From Chamaecyparis obtusa (taxonomy: Eukaryota > Streptophyta > Pinopsida > Cupressales > Cupressaceae): DNA of 64,000 nt. The stretch is from the NCBI GenBank assembly GCA_027943335.1, contig BSBK01003253.1, forward strand, positions 1 through 64,000, given 5' to 3'. The notes below the pieces were generated by a model. That model saw nothing but the letters and a program-made list of their open reading frames with translations. It was not told where the DNA came from and ran no database searches. Shown in pieces: positions 34,571 to 46,592 of the stretch (position 1 is the stretch's first letter; the number at the start of each line of letters is the position of its first letter). The position numbers were made by a program, and so were the translations under genes.

Positions 34571-34939
34571 ACCCGTTAGCAAGAAACTCGACACCTATTT
34601 AAATTATGGTAAGACCCGAGAGACTAAAGGTTTTTGATAAATAGTTGAACTCGATGGAAACTCAAAAGGTTAAGGAGAAAATAATGTGATTAAATTATAC
34701 AAGGTCAACTCATAAAATAAGGAGGTACAAGTGCCTAACTTGGACTAACATAAGAAAAGATTAAACTTATGTCTATCATTAGCGAAATAGCCATGCATTT
34801 TTCATTAGAGTAATTTTTTCAATAGCCACATAGAAAAATTTAAACTTTATATTGAGATTTCAATTATACATATAAAAAATGACATTTAGGTATCCTAGAA
34901 ATAATTAATTCACTTATATTTCAATTTATTCATCAATCC

Positions 34940-36160
34940 TTTAAATTTTTGAAAATTAAGCAAAACATGTTTTAAAGGGACCCAAAAGCCGAAGTATTGA
35001 AGATACAAATAAGTCATTAAGAATAGTTGGAAAGAACAACTAAAACAAAAACACAGAACACCCCAAACAACTAGCACCAAACAAAATAGGAACAAAAAAG
35101 AAAAGGAATCAAAAAAATAAATTGGGATCTACCATCCTCTCAGATTCTAGATGGAATCTTCCATCTTCTTCTCTAGCTTTGTCTTATGCTTCAAGTTCTC
35201 CTTGAGACCTTGAATGTCCTTGCTAAAAGAAGTTTCCTGACTCTTTTTCGCTCTGGTTCTGGCCCCAGTTCCTTTTCCAGTATTTTTGGGCATCTTGATG
35301 ACTTCCCAATCCTTCTTCTATAGTAATGTAACCAGCCCGTAGAGATTACTCATTGATGATTTCATGCCTTCCATAGAATACCTAAGAAGTTTCTCCAAAT
35401 TACTTTCAATGCATTCAATCCTGATGAGAAGGTTATCCAGGTCATAAGCATCCTGAGAGTATTCCTTGTCCCTGTTTTGAATTTTGTCCAGAAGGCTCTG
35501 ATATTTAGTTTCCAAATCCTTGTTCTAGGATTTGAGCTTCAAAATATTGTGAAAAAACTAATTTTTATTCCTAAACGAGAAAAGAGATCTAGCTTTAGCA
35601 GTGTGTAAAAAACCCAGAGAAGACTCATGTTTATAGTTTAGGTCCTCCATACCTAAGGACATAGAATCCCCTCTTTTAGCATTATCTTGACTAAGAAGCT
35701 TATTATTTTGATAGTTGGCAATAATTTTAGCTGTATATAGAATATCATAGTTCTCCCCTTCCAGCTTCTCATCTCCATCAATTTTCTCCTCATTTCTGTA
35801 ATCCTCATCCTTGGTTTCCTTTAGAAGGGTTTCCTCCATGTCACTTCAGATACTATTTTTATCTTTTTTATTAAGGATCTCTAAAATAGCATGCATATTG
35901 TCCTCAATGTTTTGAGACTTCTCCCTATTAGTGGGGTCAAGATCAATAATGATCTTGCCAGTTTCCTAATTAGGGTTCAAAACATAAACATGGTTTTCTT
36001 TATTGTTGTCACTAGAGTAATCATTTTTGCATGTTGTTTCCTCTCTCATATCTAAAGTGTTTTCAACGTTATCATCCCCATAATCTCATTCTCCTCCATT
36101 ATCTCTTTCCTAGAGGCCTCAAAGAATCTACATCACATCCTTGGAATCTTCCCTAGAGGA
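34940..36160 (-). pseudogene. Degraded Lys/Glu-rich coding sequence of an unrecognised repeat
   Basis: Frames on - at 35839-35558 (METLLK-like start, KDEDYRNEEKIDGDEKLEGE), 35515-35318 (YQSLLDKIQNRDKEYSQDAY, IECIESNLEKLL) and onward to about 35130 (MPKNTGKGTGARTRAKKSQ) form one broken charged, coiled-coil-like protein. Its 3' tail near 34948-34988 resembles that of the retroposon at 54563-55951, and the layout (charged body, then KGTGARTRAKK or KRTRPRTKK, then a T-rich tail) is shared. It is probably an older copy of the same family. Function unknown. Confidence 0.55.
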
Positions 36161-36165
36161 CAACA
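36161..36165. repeat. MITE target duplication, left copy (CAACA)
   Basis: CAACA precedes the left inverted repeat and recurs at 37184-37188 after the right one. Confidence 0.8.
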
Positions 36166-37183
36166 GGGTGACCCCACAATAGTGGGTTTCACTTTTTTAG
36201 ACATGCTGATTTTTGCTGAAATAAAACATTTTTAATAAAATATGATGATTTAGTTCCATTTGAAAAAATTAATTACAAATGGTTAGCTCAAATCCTCTTA
36301 GATTAAAAAAAACAATAATATAACATCTATACTCCCCATTCATACCTATAATGGAGTCTCCTTCACACCTATTAAAATGCTGACAAAAAATCACATTGAC
36401 TTTATCTTTTGGTAGATCAAATGAATCCATTTGACAAATCTATCTATGTAGTATGGTACTATTGAGAAAAATCTTTCCAATTATTATATTGTTTATATAT
36501 ATTAAGTTTATTATGACTTTGTATTTTTAGTTTTACTAAACATAGATATTTCATTGTATGTCTACCTCTACATTTGATGCTTGTGGAAAAATAGTAAATG
36601 AGAGAAAAAAATTTCTAAAAAATATCTATGCCCTAGGTATTTGATGAATAGAGGCATTTTCTATTAATAATATTGAAGTTCTCTTTCTATCAAAAAAAAT
36701 AAAATTGAAGTTGGACAAATACACGACAAGTTATAAGCTATGTAGTCAAGGTATGTCAAAATTACAGTTTAGTCAAATTTAAACATTAATAAAATATGCA
36801 ATAATCATGATAATGTCATCAAACCAATTGCATTCAATCCGTATGGATGTTATAGAACTAAATTCGAAAGAAGCACATTGATATCTATTTTAGAAAAAAA
36901 GTTATGCTATATGAAAATAATGTAACTATTTAAAAATGACATTTTTAACAACATACCAATTTTTGTGGGAGAAAGAAAATACCATTGAAATAAATTCAAA
37001 AATAAAAATTAAAAATATATTTAGAATCTAGATAGAAAATCCTAAAAGACTCTAATTTACTTCATCTTTTGATTTCAAAAGGTTTAACGACAATATGCAT
37101 CTAAATCTAAAAAATTTTCTCAAAATGTAGAGTTCAGTGTCTATTCAGGCAAAAACGTGTAACCCACTATTGTGGGTTCACCC
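36166..37183. mobile_element. Non-autonomous DNA transposon (MITE-like), 1018 bp
   Basis: Terminal inverted repeats of 27 bp at 36166-36192 and 37157-37183 match at 25 of 27 positions and begin GGGTGA. Each contains the hairpin CCCACAATAGTGGG. The 5-bp CAACA duplication flanks it. The inside is AT-rich with no coding capacity. The superfamily is not assigned: a 5-bp duplication does not fit CACTA (3), hAT (8) or Mutator (9). Confidence 0.8.
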
Positions 37184-37188
37184 CAACA

Positions 37189-37487
37189 AGGTTCCCCATC
37201 AGCATCTGAAGCCTTTGTTTTCTTTTTATAAATTTCCTTTCTACTTGAGTCGGGGAAATAATCATCTTCATCCTTAGTATATCCTTCCTTAGCATCCCGT
37301 CTCCTTATTTTCTGAGCTCAAAGAATAGTCAACTAGCACTTCCTTCTTTTTATTCAAAGACAAGGGAGAATCATCAGCCTATTTAAAGCTAGTTTTTAAC
37401 CTCTTATTAGTTGATCAATCTCTCTTACCCTTTCCAGGGGTAGCACTCTTATTTTTTTCCTTCAGGATTTTAACACTGCTCTCAAGA
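37189..37487 (-). pseudogene. Continuation of the Lys-rich repeat up to element D
   Basis: On - it reads ILESSVKILKEKNKSATPGK, GKRD, stop, then STNKRLKTSFK and PLSLNKKKEVLVDYSLSSEN, a Lys/Ser-rich stretch like the KKGSSSKKRPLSPVKIEK start of the copy in D. It is cut by the MITE on one side and by element D on the other. Confidence 0.5.
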
Positions 37488-37492
37488 ATATT

Positions 37493-37958
37493 TGTTAGAA
37501 GTATTAAAAGAATGAAAATAAGTTCATGAAAATAATCCAAGAAAGTGAAGTGCAAGAAGGATTTTACCATAAGCCAAATATGAGAAAGAGTTGCAAGATC
37601 AATCACCAAAACATGAGAATACTCCAAGAAATTGAACAAAGAGCCAAGAGATTTTTGTAAGGGGAAAAGAAAAGAAAAAGCCCTCTGTTTATTATGAATG
37701 AGGGAAGAAAAGCAAAAAGAGAGAGATAGAATATAAGAAAGAAGCTCAATAAAATAATGATAAAACTAATATGTGAAGAAGAGAGAAAATTGTGTGAAGG
37801 AATGTGAAAAAAAATTTGTTTCAAATGTGTGGAGAAACATCTCTTAAGTAGAGATGAGTGAAGGAGTTTGTATGTAACTCCCATGTGTATGAGTGCCACA
37901 TTCATACTAAGTGTGTGCCAAGTGTGAGCATCTTCAAAAGGAGGAGAAAACTAATTTA
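37493..37958 (-). repeat. Left (3') LTR of element D, first part
   Basis: Aligns with 57504-57965 of the right LTR. It is interrupted by element 2 at 37959 and resumes after the duplication at 52508. Confidence 0.87.
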
Positions 37959-39126
37959 TGTTAGGAATGAATGCTAAAGCCTTTGGTAGTCATTTTGTAG
38001 CAGTGGTTGTTGCATTCATGACTATGATTGTCATTGATGTCAACACAGTGATATTATGGAGATTAGCAGAGTAGAAGGCACAATTTTGTTTTGCGCACAT
38101 GGGATATTGCATTTTGGATTATGTGTAGTTGATGGTATGTTCTTTGATGTGTTATTAACTTATGGTTAAGAGCACAAAAATAAATTCATTCATTCATGAA
38201 AGTTATAAGTATTTTGGTGGAAGCAATATTCTAGCTGTGTTCCTGAGTAGCAGTTTTTGGTAATCGGGGGATATCTCCTAACCGGGGTGGAATCTGATTC
38301 TATGCAGTTAAAGGGAAGTTTGAGACTCATTGATGGTGACATGGTTCATAGCGCAAACTTTGAGGTCACACGATTGGAAAGTTATTGTATCTAGAAGCTG
38401 ACAGTTTGTTGTAATTTTGATGTAGCGTGTTGAAATTATTATTTTGTATTTGCATGCCGACTCATTTTTAATTATCTAAGTGTGGTATAAAGGAAGGAAT
38501 ATTTTCATTGTTGTGAATGTGGATTGTAATAGTTGTGATATGAAATTGTGAAAGAAGTAAAGAAAAGAGCTAATTCAGTTGTGAAGGAAGACATGCAAAG
38601 TACAAAGATCAATGATTGAGATCTGATGTAGCAGAGAGTGCAGTTTTGGCACAATATGAAGGAGGTAACATATTTCATATTATTCTATTGAATAATCCTA
38701 AGATCTATTGGACAGTGAGTTCAGAGATCTTGCCTTGAAGCTATTTGGGCGGTGGGTCCTTCTGTCTTCCATAACTCTTAACCGAGTTAGAATCTTTTAA
38801 TAGGGATTCAAAATCTCCTAACAAAGATTCATATGTACTAAATATATTTCATAAGACTCCTAACAGGGTCCATCCTTTCACAAGGGACTTTCATATTAGT
38901 GCATCATTTTTTGGGCATCATTCCCACTGAGGTTTACTCTTTGATCAAGAGGTTCCCTAGTTAACACATCTTGTGTTATTGTCTCATTATGTATGATTAT
39001 CTTTCTATGGTTGGTTACTACATTAATTATATGCTTTAAAGATGTTGAAGTTGATAAATGGTTTAATTATCAGATATCTAATTCACCCCCCCCCTCAGTT
39101 ATCTTGGGGATCTTTACTTTCTAACA
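37959..39126 (+). repeat. 5' LTR of copia element 2
   Basis: 1168 bp, TGTTAGGAAT...TCTAACA. It has a C tract at about 39086-39094 shortly before the end. Confidence 0.9.
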
Positions 39127-39128
39127 AT

Positions 39129-39140
39129 TGGTATCAGAGC
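39129..39140 (+). other. Primer-binding site of copia element 2 (tRNA-iMet type)
   Basis: TGGTATCAGAGC, two bases (AT) after the 5' LTR. Confidence 0.9.
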
Positions 39141-39182
39141 AGCAGGTCCTTGAAAGAAAAGTTTAATAGCTTAAGGAGATCC

Positions 39183-42100
39183 ATGGTGAATTTTAGAAAA
39201 GAAAGCCCTAAATTTGATGGAGTAAATTTTGATAATTGGAAAGAGAAAATGAAGACACACCTATTGTGTTTAGGACCAGGTTATTGGTTGATTACAAAGA
39301 ATAACAGAACTATCATTGAGGAAGACAATCTTGAAACAAGTTCTAAAGATGAGGTAGATCTATTCATGTGTAGCATACTTGCAAGAGAAGCACTTTTATC
39401 AGCACTTCTGGAGAATGAATACAGTTAGGTAAAAATTTTAATTAGATCTTATGATATTTGGAAAGCTTTACATTCTACTTTTGAAGGTGATGAACATGCA
39501 AAGAAAGCTAAGTTACATAATTGGATTTGTGCATTTGAAGACATAAGAATGATGGAAGATAAATTAGTTAGAAGCTATATTGGTAGGATGTCAAAAATTG
39601 TTACAGGAATAAAGTCTTGTGGAGGTGAAAAGATAGAGAATGAAGTAATATGGAAGATTTTGAGAACATTGACATCGGTATTCAAGCAGACTACACAAAT
39701 GATTGAACAAGTGATACCTTGTACATTGAACTTTTCAAGAGAGACTCTTCTTGGAAGATTGGAAGTAGCAGAGATGAATATGATATTATCAAGAGAACTA
39801 CCTATAATGGAGACAACATTCAGTGCCCTTAGCATTAGACCTACTTTATCAAGAAGTACAAGTGTGAGTGGAGATTATGATAGCAGTAGTAGATCCAAAT
39901 CTGATGAAGATAAGAAGATTGAAGAAGGTATTTCCTTTTTGTGAAAAGAGAACTAGATGGTAAGAAAACCTTTAAATGTTGGACTTGTCAAGAATATGGT
40001 CATTTTGCATCTAAGTTTCCTAAGAGAGTTAAGAAGTATAGAAATAATTTTAAGCCTAGAAGACCTAAAGAATGTTATTATGCAAATGATGAAGAAATTG
40101 AAGCAGGAATTGAAAGACATATGAGTGACAGTAATAATGATAACTTTGATGACATAGGATTTGTAGCTGTTAAAGAAGAAAATTTTGAATCTGATATTAA
40201 AGAAGAAAAAGCCTTAGTTTCCCAAGTTGAAAAGAAAGCTGATTGGATTATAGACAGTGGTTGTTCACATCATATGACTGGTGATAAAGGAAAGTTCATA
40301 AAGTTTAACAATCATGATGGAGGAGTTGTTAGAGTTGGTAACAATGCACCTTGTTTGATTAAAGGTATAGGATCTATTACTCTTGATGGAAAGACTAATA
40401 CTAATGATGTTTACTTTATGGATGGATTGAAACATAATCTATTGAGTGTTGGATGGTTAGTTGATAAGGGATATCAAGTTTGGTTTACTAAGAAAACTTG
40501 TGTGATATAGGATAAAGATGGAAATTTGATTGGAACAGGATCTAGAACCAGAGGTAATGTATTTCAGTTGAACCCTACTGAGATGACATGTTTGATGACT
40601 AAGATTGATGACAGTTGGTTATGGCATAGAAGGTTTTGTCATATAAACTTTGATAATATTGTGAAAGTGAGTTCTACACTTGCAGTAAGAGATTTACCTA
40701 AGATTATGAAGCCTACTAACATGATTTGCAAGGAATGTGTGATGGCTAAGTAGAAAAGGAGTTCATTTCCTAGCAAGAAGTTCACATCTATAGAAAATTT
40801 GGAGATTGCTCGTACAAACTTGAGCGGTCCTACTAGGACTAGAGGATTCTGTGGAGAAAGGTATTTTATGATTCTTGTTGATGATTTTACACGAATGATG
40901 TGGATTGTATTTTTGAAAGAAAAATCTGAAGCATTTGATAAGTTTAAGGTAATTAAGAATAAAGTTGAGAATGAATCAGGAATGAGGATTAAATGTTTGA
41001 GATCTGATAGAGGAGGGGAATTTACTTCTAACGAGTTTAACACCTTTTGTGAAGTGAATGGCATTAAGAGACAATTTTGAGCCCCTAGAACACCTGAACA
41101 AAATGGTATTGTAGAAAGAAGAAAGAGATCAGTGACTGAAGCAACTAGAGCTATGTTTGAGAGTGATTTGGCAAAGACATTTTGGAGAGAAGTAGTGAAT
41201 ACAACAGTATATACAATGAACAAAGTACAAATTAGAGTAGACACAAACAAGACACCTTATGAATTGTGGTTTGGACATGCACCCTCAGTTGAGTACTTTA
41301 TAATTTTTGGAAGCAAATGTTATATTAAGAGAGATGATGATATAGGAAATTTTGATCCTAGAAGTGATGAAGGAATTTTTCTTGGATATTCTTTGAAAAT
41401 CAATGCTTATAGATGTTACAATAAGAGAACTAAGACTATTGTTGAAAGTGCAAATGTGAAAGTTGATGAGAAGTTTAAAATTCAGGAAAGAATGCTTGAC
41501 TATGAATCTGATGAAGGAACTAACCCTTAGCCTAACATTGAAACTATTGAACAATTTTTTGAGACTAATAGTGAATTGTTGAATGAAAGTCATGTTGAAG
41601 AAAATAGAGAAGAATCTAGAGAAGAATCTATAGTTGAGACAAGATCTATGACTATGACACCTAACAGGTATATTTCAAGGCATCATCCTGATGAGCAAGT
41701 TATTGCAAGTTTGGACAGAGGAGTTATGACTAGAAAGAAGGTACATTTATGTTTGATTTCTCAAATTGAACCTAAATCTACTAGTGAAGCTTGTGAAGAT
41801 GAATATTGGATTAATGATATGAAGGAAGAACTAGATCAGATTGAGAAGAACAAGACATGGGAATTTGTCCCTAGACCTAAAGACAAGAACATGATTGGAA
41901 CTAAATGGGTATTCAAAAACAAGATGAATGAACAAGGAGAAGTAGTAAGAAACAAAGCAAGATTGGTATGTAAGGGATACTCGTAGCAAGAAGGAATTGA
42001 CTATGAAGAAACCTTTTCCCCTATGGAAAGACTTGAAGCAATAAGAATGTTTTTGGCTTATGCAGCATTTATGAAATTTAAAGTGTATCAGATGGATGTG

Positions 42101-43287
42101 AAGTCAGCATTTCTGAATGGTGAATTGGAATAAGTATACATTGAGTAGCCTGAAGGTTTTCCTTTGACTCAAGAAGGAGACATGGTATGTAAACTAAAGA
42201 AAGCATTGTATGGAGTAAAGCAAGAACCTAGAACTTGGTATGCTAGATTGGACAAATACTTGTTAAAATTGGGATTTATAAAAGGAACAGCTGATAGTAA
42301 CTTGTACACAAAAGAAATTGAGAATGGATTGTTAGTTATAGTTATTTTTGTTGATGACATTACTTTTGGAGGAGAAGATGAGGCTAATGATAAATTTGTT
42401 GATGAAATGAAGACTGAATTTGAAGTGAGATGAAATACTTTTTGGGATTACAGATAACACAAAACAAAGATGGTATCTTTGTAAGTCAGACAAAGTACTT
42501 GAATGATTTGTTGAAAATATTTGGTATGGAGAATTGTAAACCAGTTGGAACACCTATGGTTACAAGACATAAACTATCTAGTAAAGATGAAACACCAGTA
42601 GTTGAACAAAAGAAATACAGATCCATGATTGGTGGATTGTAGTACTTGACACACACTAGACCTAATATAGCACATTCAATTGGAATGGTAGTAAGATTTC
42701 AAGAAGAACCTAGAGAAGCACACTATGCAGTAGTAAAAATGATATTAAGGTATCTTAGAGGCACAATGGACTATAGATTGTGGTATGAAAAATCTGATGA
42801 TTTTACCCTATGTGCATTTATAAATTCTGATTGGGGAGGTAGTGTTGATGATAAGAAAAGCACCAGTGGTGGAGCCTTTTTTCTTGGAGGAAGATTAGTT
42901 TCTTGGTTAAGCAAGAAGTAGGATTTTATTTCATAGAGTACAATAGAAGCAGAGTATGTAGCAGAAGCAAACAATTGTAACCAGATAATTTGGATGAAGC
43001 AAATGTTGAAAGATATTGGAATTAAGTTTGATGAGCCTATTGTCATACATTGTGACAATACCAGTATAGTTAGTATGTCTAAGAATCTTGTATTGCATTC
43101 TAAGACTAAGCATATAGAAATCAAGTATCATGTTGTGAGAGAAAATGTTGTAGATAAAGAAGTCAGATTGGAGTACATAAGCACAAAGGAGCAGATAGTA
43201 GACATATTTACTAAGCCCTTGCCAAAGGATACATTTGAGTATCTGAGAGGTATGCTTGGGGTTATGCCCCAGCCAACTCTTGAGTAA
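39183..43287 (+). pseudogene. Copia element 2 gag-pol polyprotein, many stops
   Basis: Gag starts at the ATG 39183 (MVNFRKESPKFDGVNFDNWK) and runs to about 39944. The zinc knuckle reads CWTCQEYGHFASKF, the last Cys being Phe. Protease IIDSGCSHHMTG at about 40250. Integrase: WHRRFCHINFDN, CKEC, TNLSGP with Asn for the usual Asp (40817-40819), [23 protein letters not shown] at about 41955, SAFLNGELE and IFVDDITFGG at about 42350. RNase [21 protein letters not shown] and CDNTSIVSMSKN; it ends MLGVMPQPTLE at 43287. Stops: TAG at 39426, 40508, 40751, 41528, 41984, 42146, 42640, 42919 and 42934, TGA at 41078, and a TAA near 42131. Gag frames also shift near 39944. It is inactive. Confidence 0.92.
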
Positions 43288-43659
43288 AGATGTAGATGGT
43301 TGCATCTGTCCAGGTTTTATGGACCCATCCTTCTTCTAGACTAGATGTTGGTACTTCCTCTATGGGGGAGTATGTGTATCTGAGCTGAGTCATGAAGACT
43401 CTTGTGAATATATTTTCTAACAGTGTCTTTTGACATTGAGCTATTGTTTGACATAGTGATGGAATTTCTGTCATTGATGTCAATGGGGGAGAGAATCATT
43501 AAAAACATTGAGGAACTACATTTGTTGGAGAAACTGAACAGGATAACGAAGCAAGATTTGATTGATGAAGAGCAGTAGAGCAGTTGAGTAGTAGTGATTG
43601 GATTTTTGGAACATTGGATGTTTTTCATCTATGTTGCCATCAATGCCAATGGGGGAGAT
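43288..43659 (+). other. 3' untranslated part and polypurine tract of element 2
   Basis: Non-coding DNA after the polyprotein with GGGGGAG blocks (43367, 43486, 43651). The last one, GGGGGAGAT at 43651-43659, abuts the 3' LTR and is the polypurine tract. Confidence 0.75.
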
Positions 43660-44676
43660 TGTTAGGAATGAATGTTGAAGCCTTTGGCAGTCATTCTATA
43701 GCAGTGGTTGTTGCATTCATGACTATGATTGTCATTGATGTCAACATAGTGATATTCTGAAGATTAGCAAAGTAGTAGGCATAGTTTTGTTTTGCGCACA
43801 TGGGATATTGCATTTGGGATTATGTGTAGTTGATGGTATGTTATTTGATGTGTTACTAACCTATGGTTAAGAACGCAAAAATAAATTCATTCATTCATGA
43901 AAGTTATAGGTATTTTGGTGGAAGTACTCTGGCAGTGTTCCTGAGTAGCAGTTTTTAGTAATCAGAGGATATCTCCTAACCAGGATGGAATCTGATTCTG
44001 CATAGTTAAAAGGAAGTTTGAGAGTCATTGATGGTGACATGGTTTACAGTGCAAACTTCAAGGTCACACAATTGGAAAGTTATTGTATTTGGAAGCTGAC
44101 AGTTTTATGTAATTTTGATGTAGCGTGTTGAAATTATTATTTTGTATTTGCATGCCAACTCATTTGTAATTATTTGAGTGTGGTATAAAGGAAGGAATTT
44201 TTTCATTGTTGTGAATGTGGATTGTAATATTTCTAATATGAAATTGTGAAAGAAGTAAAGAAAAGAGCTAATTCAATTGTGAAGGAAGACATGCGAAGTA
44301 CAGAGATCAATGATTGAGATCTGATGTAGCAAAGAGTGTGGTTTTGGCACAATAAGAAGGAGGTAACATATTTCATATTATTCTATTGAATAATCCTAAG
44401 TTCTGTTGGATAGTGAGTTCAGAGATCTTGCCTTGAAGCTGTTTGGGTAGTGGGTCCTTCTATCTTCCATAACTCTTAACTGGGTTAGAATCTTTTAATA
44501 GGGATTCAAAATCTCCTAACAGAGATTCATATGTACTAAATGTATTTCATAAGACTCCTAACAGGGTCCATCCTTTCACAAGGAACTTTCATATTAGTGC
44601 ATCATTTTGTCGGCATCATTCCCACCAGGGTTTACTCTTTGATCAAGAGGTTCCCTAGTTAACATATCTTGTGTTA
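43660..44676 (+). repeat. 3' LTR of copia element 2, first part
   Basis: Matches 37959-38980 of the 5' LTR, then is cut by element 3 after GTGTTA. It resumes at 52345. Confidence 0.9.
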
Positions 44677-46176
44677 TGTTAGAATAACTGAGAGGGGGGT
44701 GAATTAGTTATCCAAGTCCCAAAACAAAATGAATAATCCAAAATATTATTTCTCAAATTTCTATTAGTTAGTAAACAAATATATGATTCATTGTCAGTGT
44801 TTGGTTTTTATCGATCTTCAGTTAAGGCTCTTAGTAATTATTGATTAAACCAAATAGCTAAAATGTAAAGTATGATAGAAAATAGATATCACAATCAACA
44901 CATAACATAATGATTTAATGTGGAAACACTATTAAGGGAAAAACCACCTGGGAACCGGCAACCCAAAATTTTCACTCTTCTGAAGTGAGGTCAGTGAAGA
45001 CCCAACCCTGTTAAAGGTTACAATACACACTGTCAGGTGTGACCTTGTTAGAGGATTTTATACTAGAAGTCATCTTTCAACCACCATATCACTCATTGTG
45101 CGGGTTTACAGTATAACAATGTTTCACTTGTTAGAATGAAACATAAATAAGACTTAAAAGTCCACTCGATCAAGAGATTTACACTGTTTACAATTATTAG
45201 AAAGTAACAGTAAGTTGATCTGCCTTAATACAACATATTGTAGATTATAGATCAATGTTTTTATCTTACAAATATTTTTGACCAATATATCACTTCAGAT
45301 CTTAACATCAATTCCACTTACAATCACACAGCAATATGCTCTGTGCAGCTCAGTTATTCCTCTGTGTAGCTTAGCTCTTGTTCTGCAGCTCAGATCAGTA
45401 ACCTATATAATCAGAATTGCATGAATATTGGTTCACGCTCCACTCCTACAGTATCTCCTTCTTCTTCCCCTTCTTCTCCTCTTTTTAATGTAATTTTCAT
45501 TCCCTTAAATAAACATGTAAGCCATTTTATTTTCACAGATTTTGCCGCTTAATCATATCCACTAATTTTTCCGCTTTAAACTTCCTCAGCTGATGTGTCA
45601 ATAACACATTTAAATTACCTCCGTCAGATCTTCCTTGAATTTTGTTATCTGTATATCCTTGTAACAAACTTTGACTTTTCACCTTGAAATCATGCGAATC
45701 TAGCACATCAATTTTATCGACTAAACTAATCATTTAGTTCAATTCTATTTTCCTCGGTTAACAAAGAAATGTGTTGATGTATACTATTGTCAGTGTTTAC
45801 ACTGAGATTCATAGTAAACATTAAGTTGTTCTATTTTACTGACAAACACTGCTTTGTGTCTTTCAGTTCTGATCTCCATAATAGATGAATACAACATACT
45901 AAAGTCAATATAATGAGATCAAAGACTCATCAATAAGTTATCCAATGCATTCCTTATCCTCATCTGCTGTGACCATCTTTCACCATTCTTCAGATGTCTC
46001 GATATGATAACTTACAAGATAAGTACTTGTCAAACTAATATGAAACTAGTTGACATCAATGACAACATAATACTGATTTAACATATTGTATATCTATACA
46101 ACCACTTTTCATATGATCTTCAATCAGTGTTTCTACAATCTCTCCAATTAGTTGTAAATTAGTTGTAGGTTCAACA
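44677..46176 (-). repeat. 3' LTR of copia element 3
   Basis: 1500 bp, TGTTAGAATAACTGAGAGG...GTTCAACA, with a six-base G run at about 44693. Confidence 0.92.
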
Positions 46177-46200
46177 ATCTCTCCCTTTGGCATTGATGGT
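46177..46200 (-). other. Polypurine tract of copia element 3
   Basis: On - it reads GCCAAAGGGAGAGAT directly before the TGTTGAACC start of the 3' LTR. Confidence 0.75.
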
Positions 46201-46592
46201 AACTCAAATAATATGAATATACCAAACACATACCAAACATATACTCTACAACTCTGTCTATCATAAGCTCTCCCTTAGCTTAACTCTCCCTTAGATAGAT
46301 ATCTATTGTCTATCCTTTTCTGTATGTTTATTCTTTGTTCATATCTTGCTTATTCTCTCCCTTTGAATTCATTCAGATTGGTTATTCTCTTCCTTTGACA
46401 ACAATGCCAAATGGACAAAATAAACAAACATCCTTGTTGTCCAGTCTACTTCATTGTATCTTAGTATACTGATATTTCCATCTGTTCTTCAAACTTAATC
46501 ACAACCTTGAACTTAATCAAAGTGTGATCTATGCTAGCATCAACATGAATGATCTTCAAATATAATGGGCTGATGCAACATTCTAGATCACC

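Larger units (their letters stand above)
22279..34750 (-). mobile_element. Ty3/gypsy retrotransposon with ~3.2-kb LTRs, old and degraded
   Basis: LTRs at 22279-25497 and 31592-34750 share order throughout but differ at many positions and by indels. TAAGA at 22274-22278 is repeated at 34751-34755. The interior on - encodes gag, protease, an extra RNase H, reverse transcriptase, gypsy RNase H, integrase and an integrase C-terminal region, all with frequent stops and frameshifts. Domain order RT before integrase is the gypsy order. High LTR divergence makes it the oldest datable insertion here. Confidence 0.92.
31592..34750 (-). repeat. 5' LTR of the gypsy element
   Basis: 3159 bp, TGTTAGTAAA...CTAACA, aligned throughout with 22279-25497. 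It carries the same broken ORF and two arrays of 10-bp-spaced GTTCAAG words. Confidence 0.88.

Noticed and set aside
22279..34750. Possibility that the 22.3-25.5 and 31.6-34.8 kb blocks are a segmental duplication
   Set aside because: They end TG...CA, are flanked by a perfect TAAGA duplication, and border a primer site and gypsy coding region, so they are LTRs.
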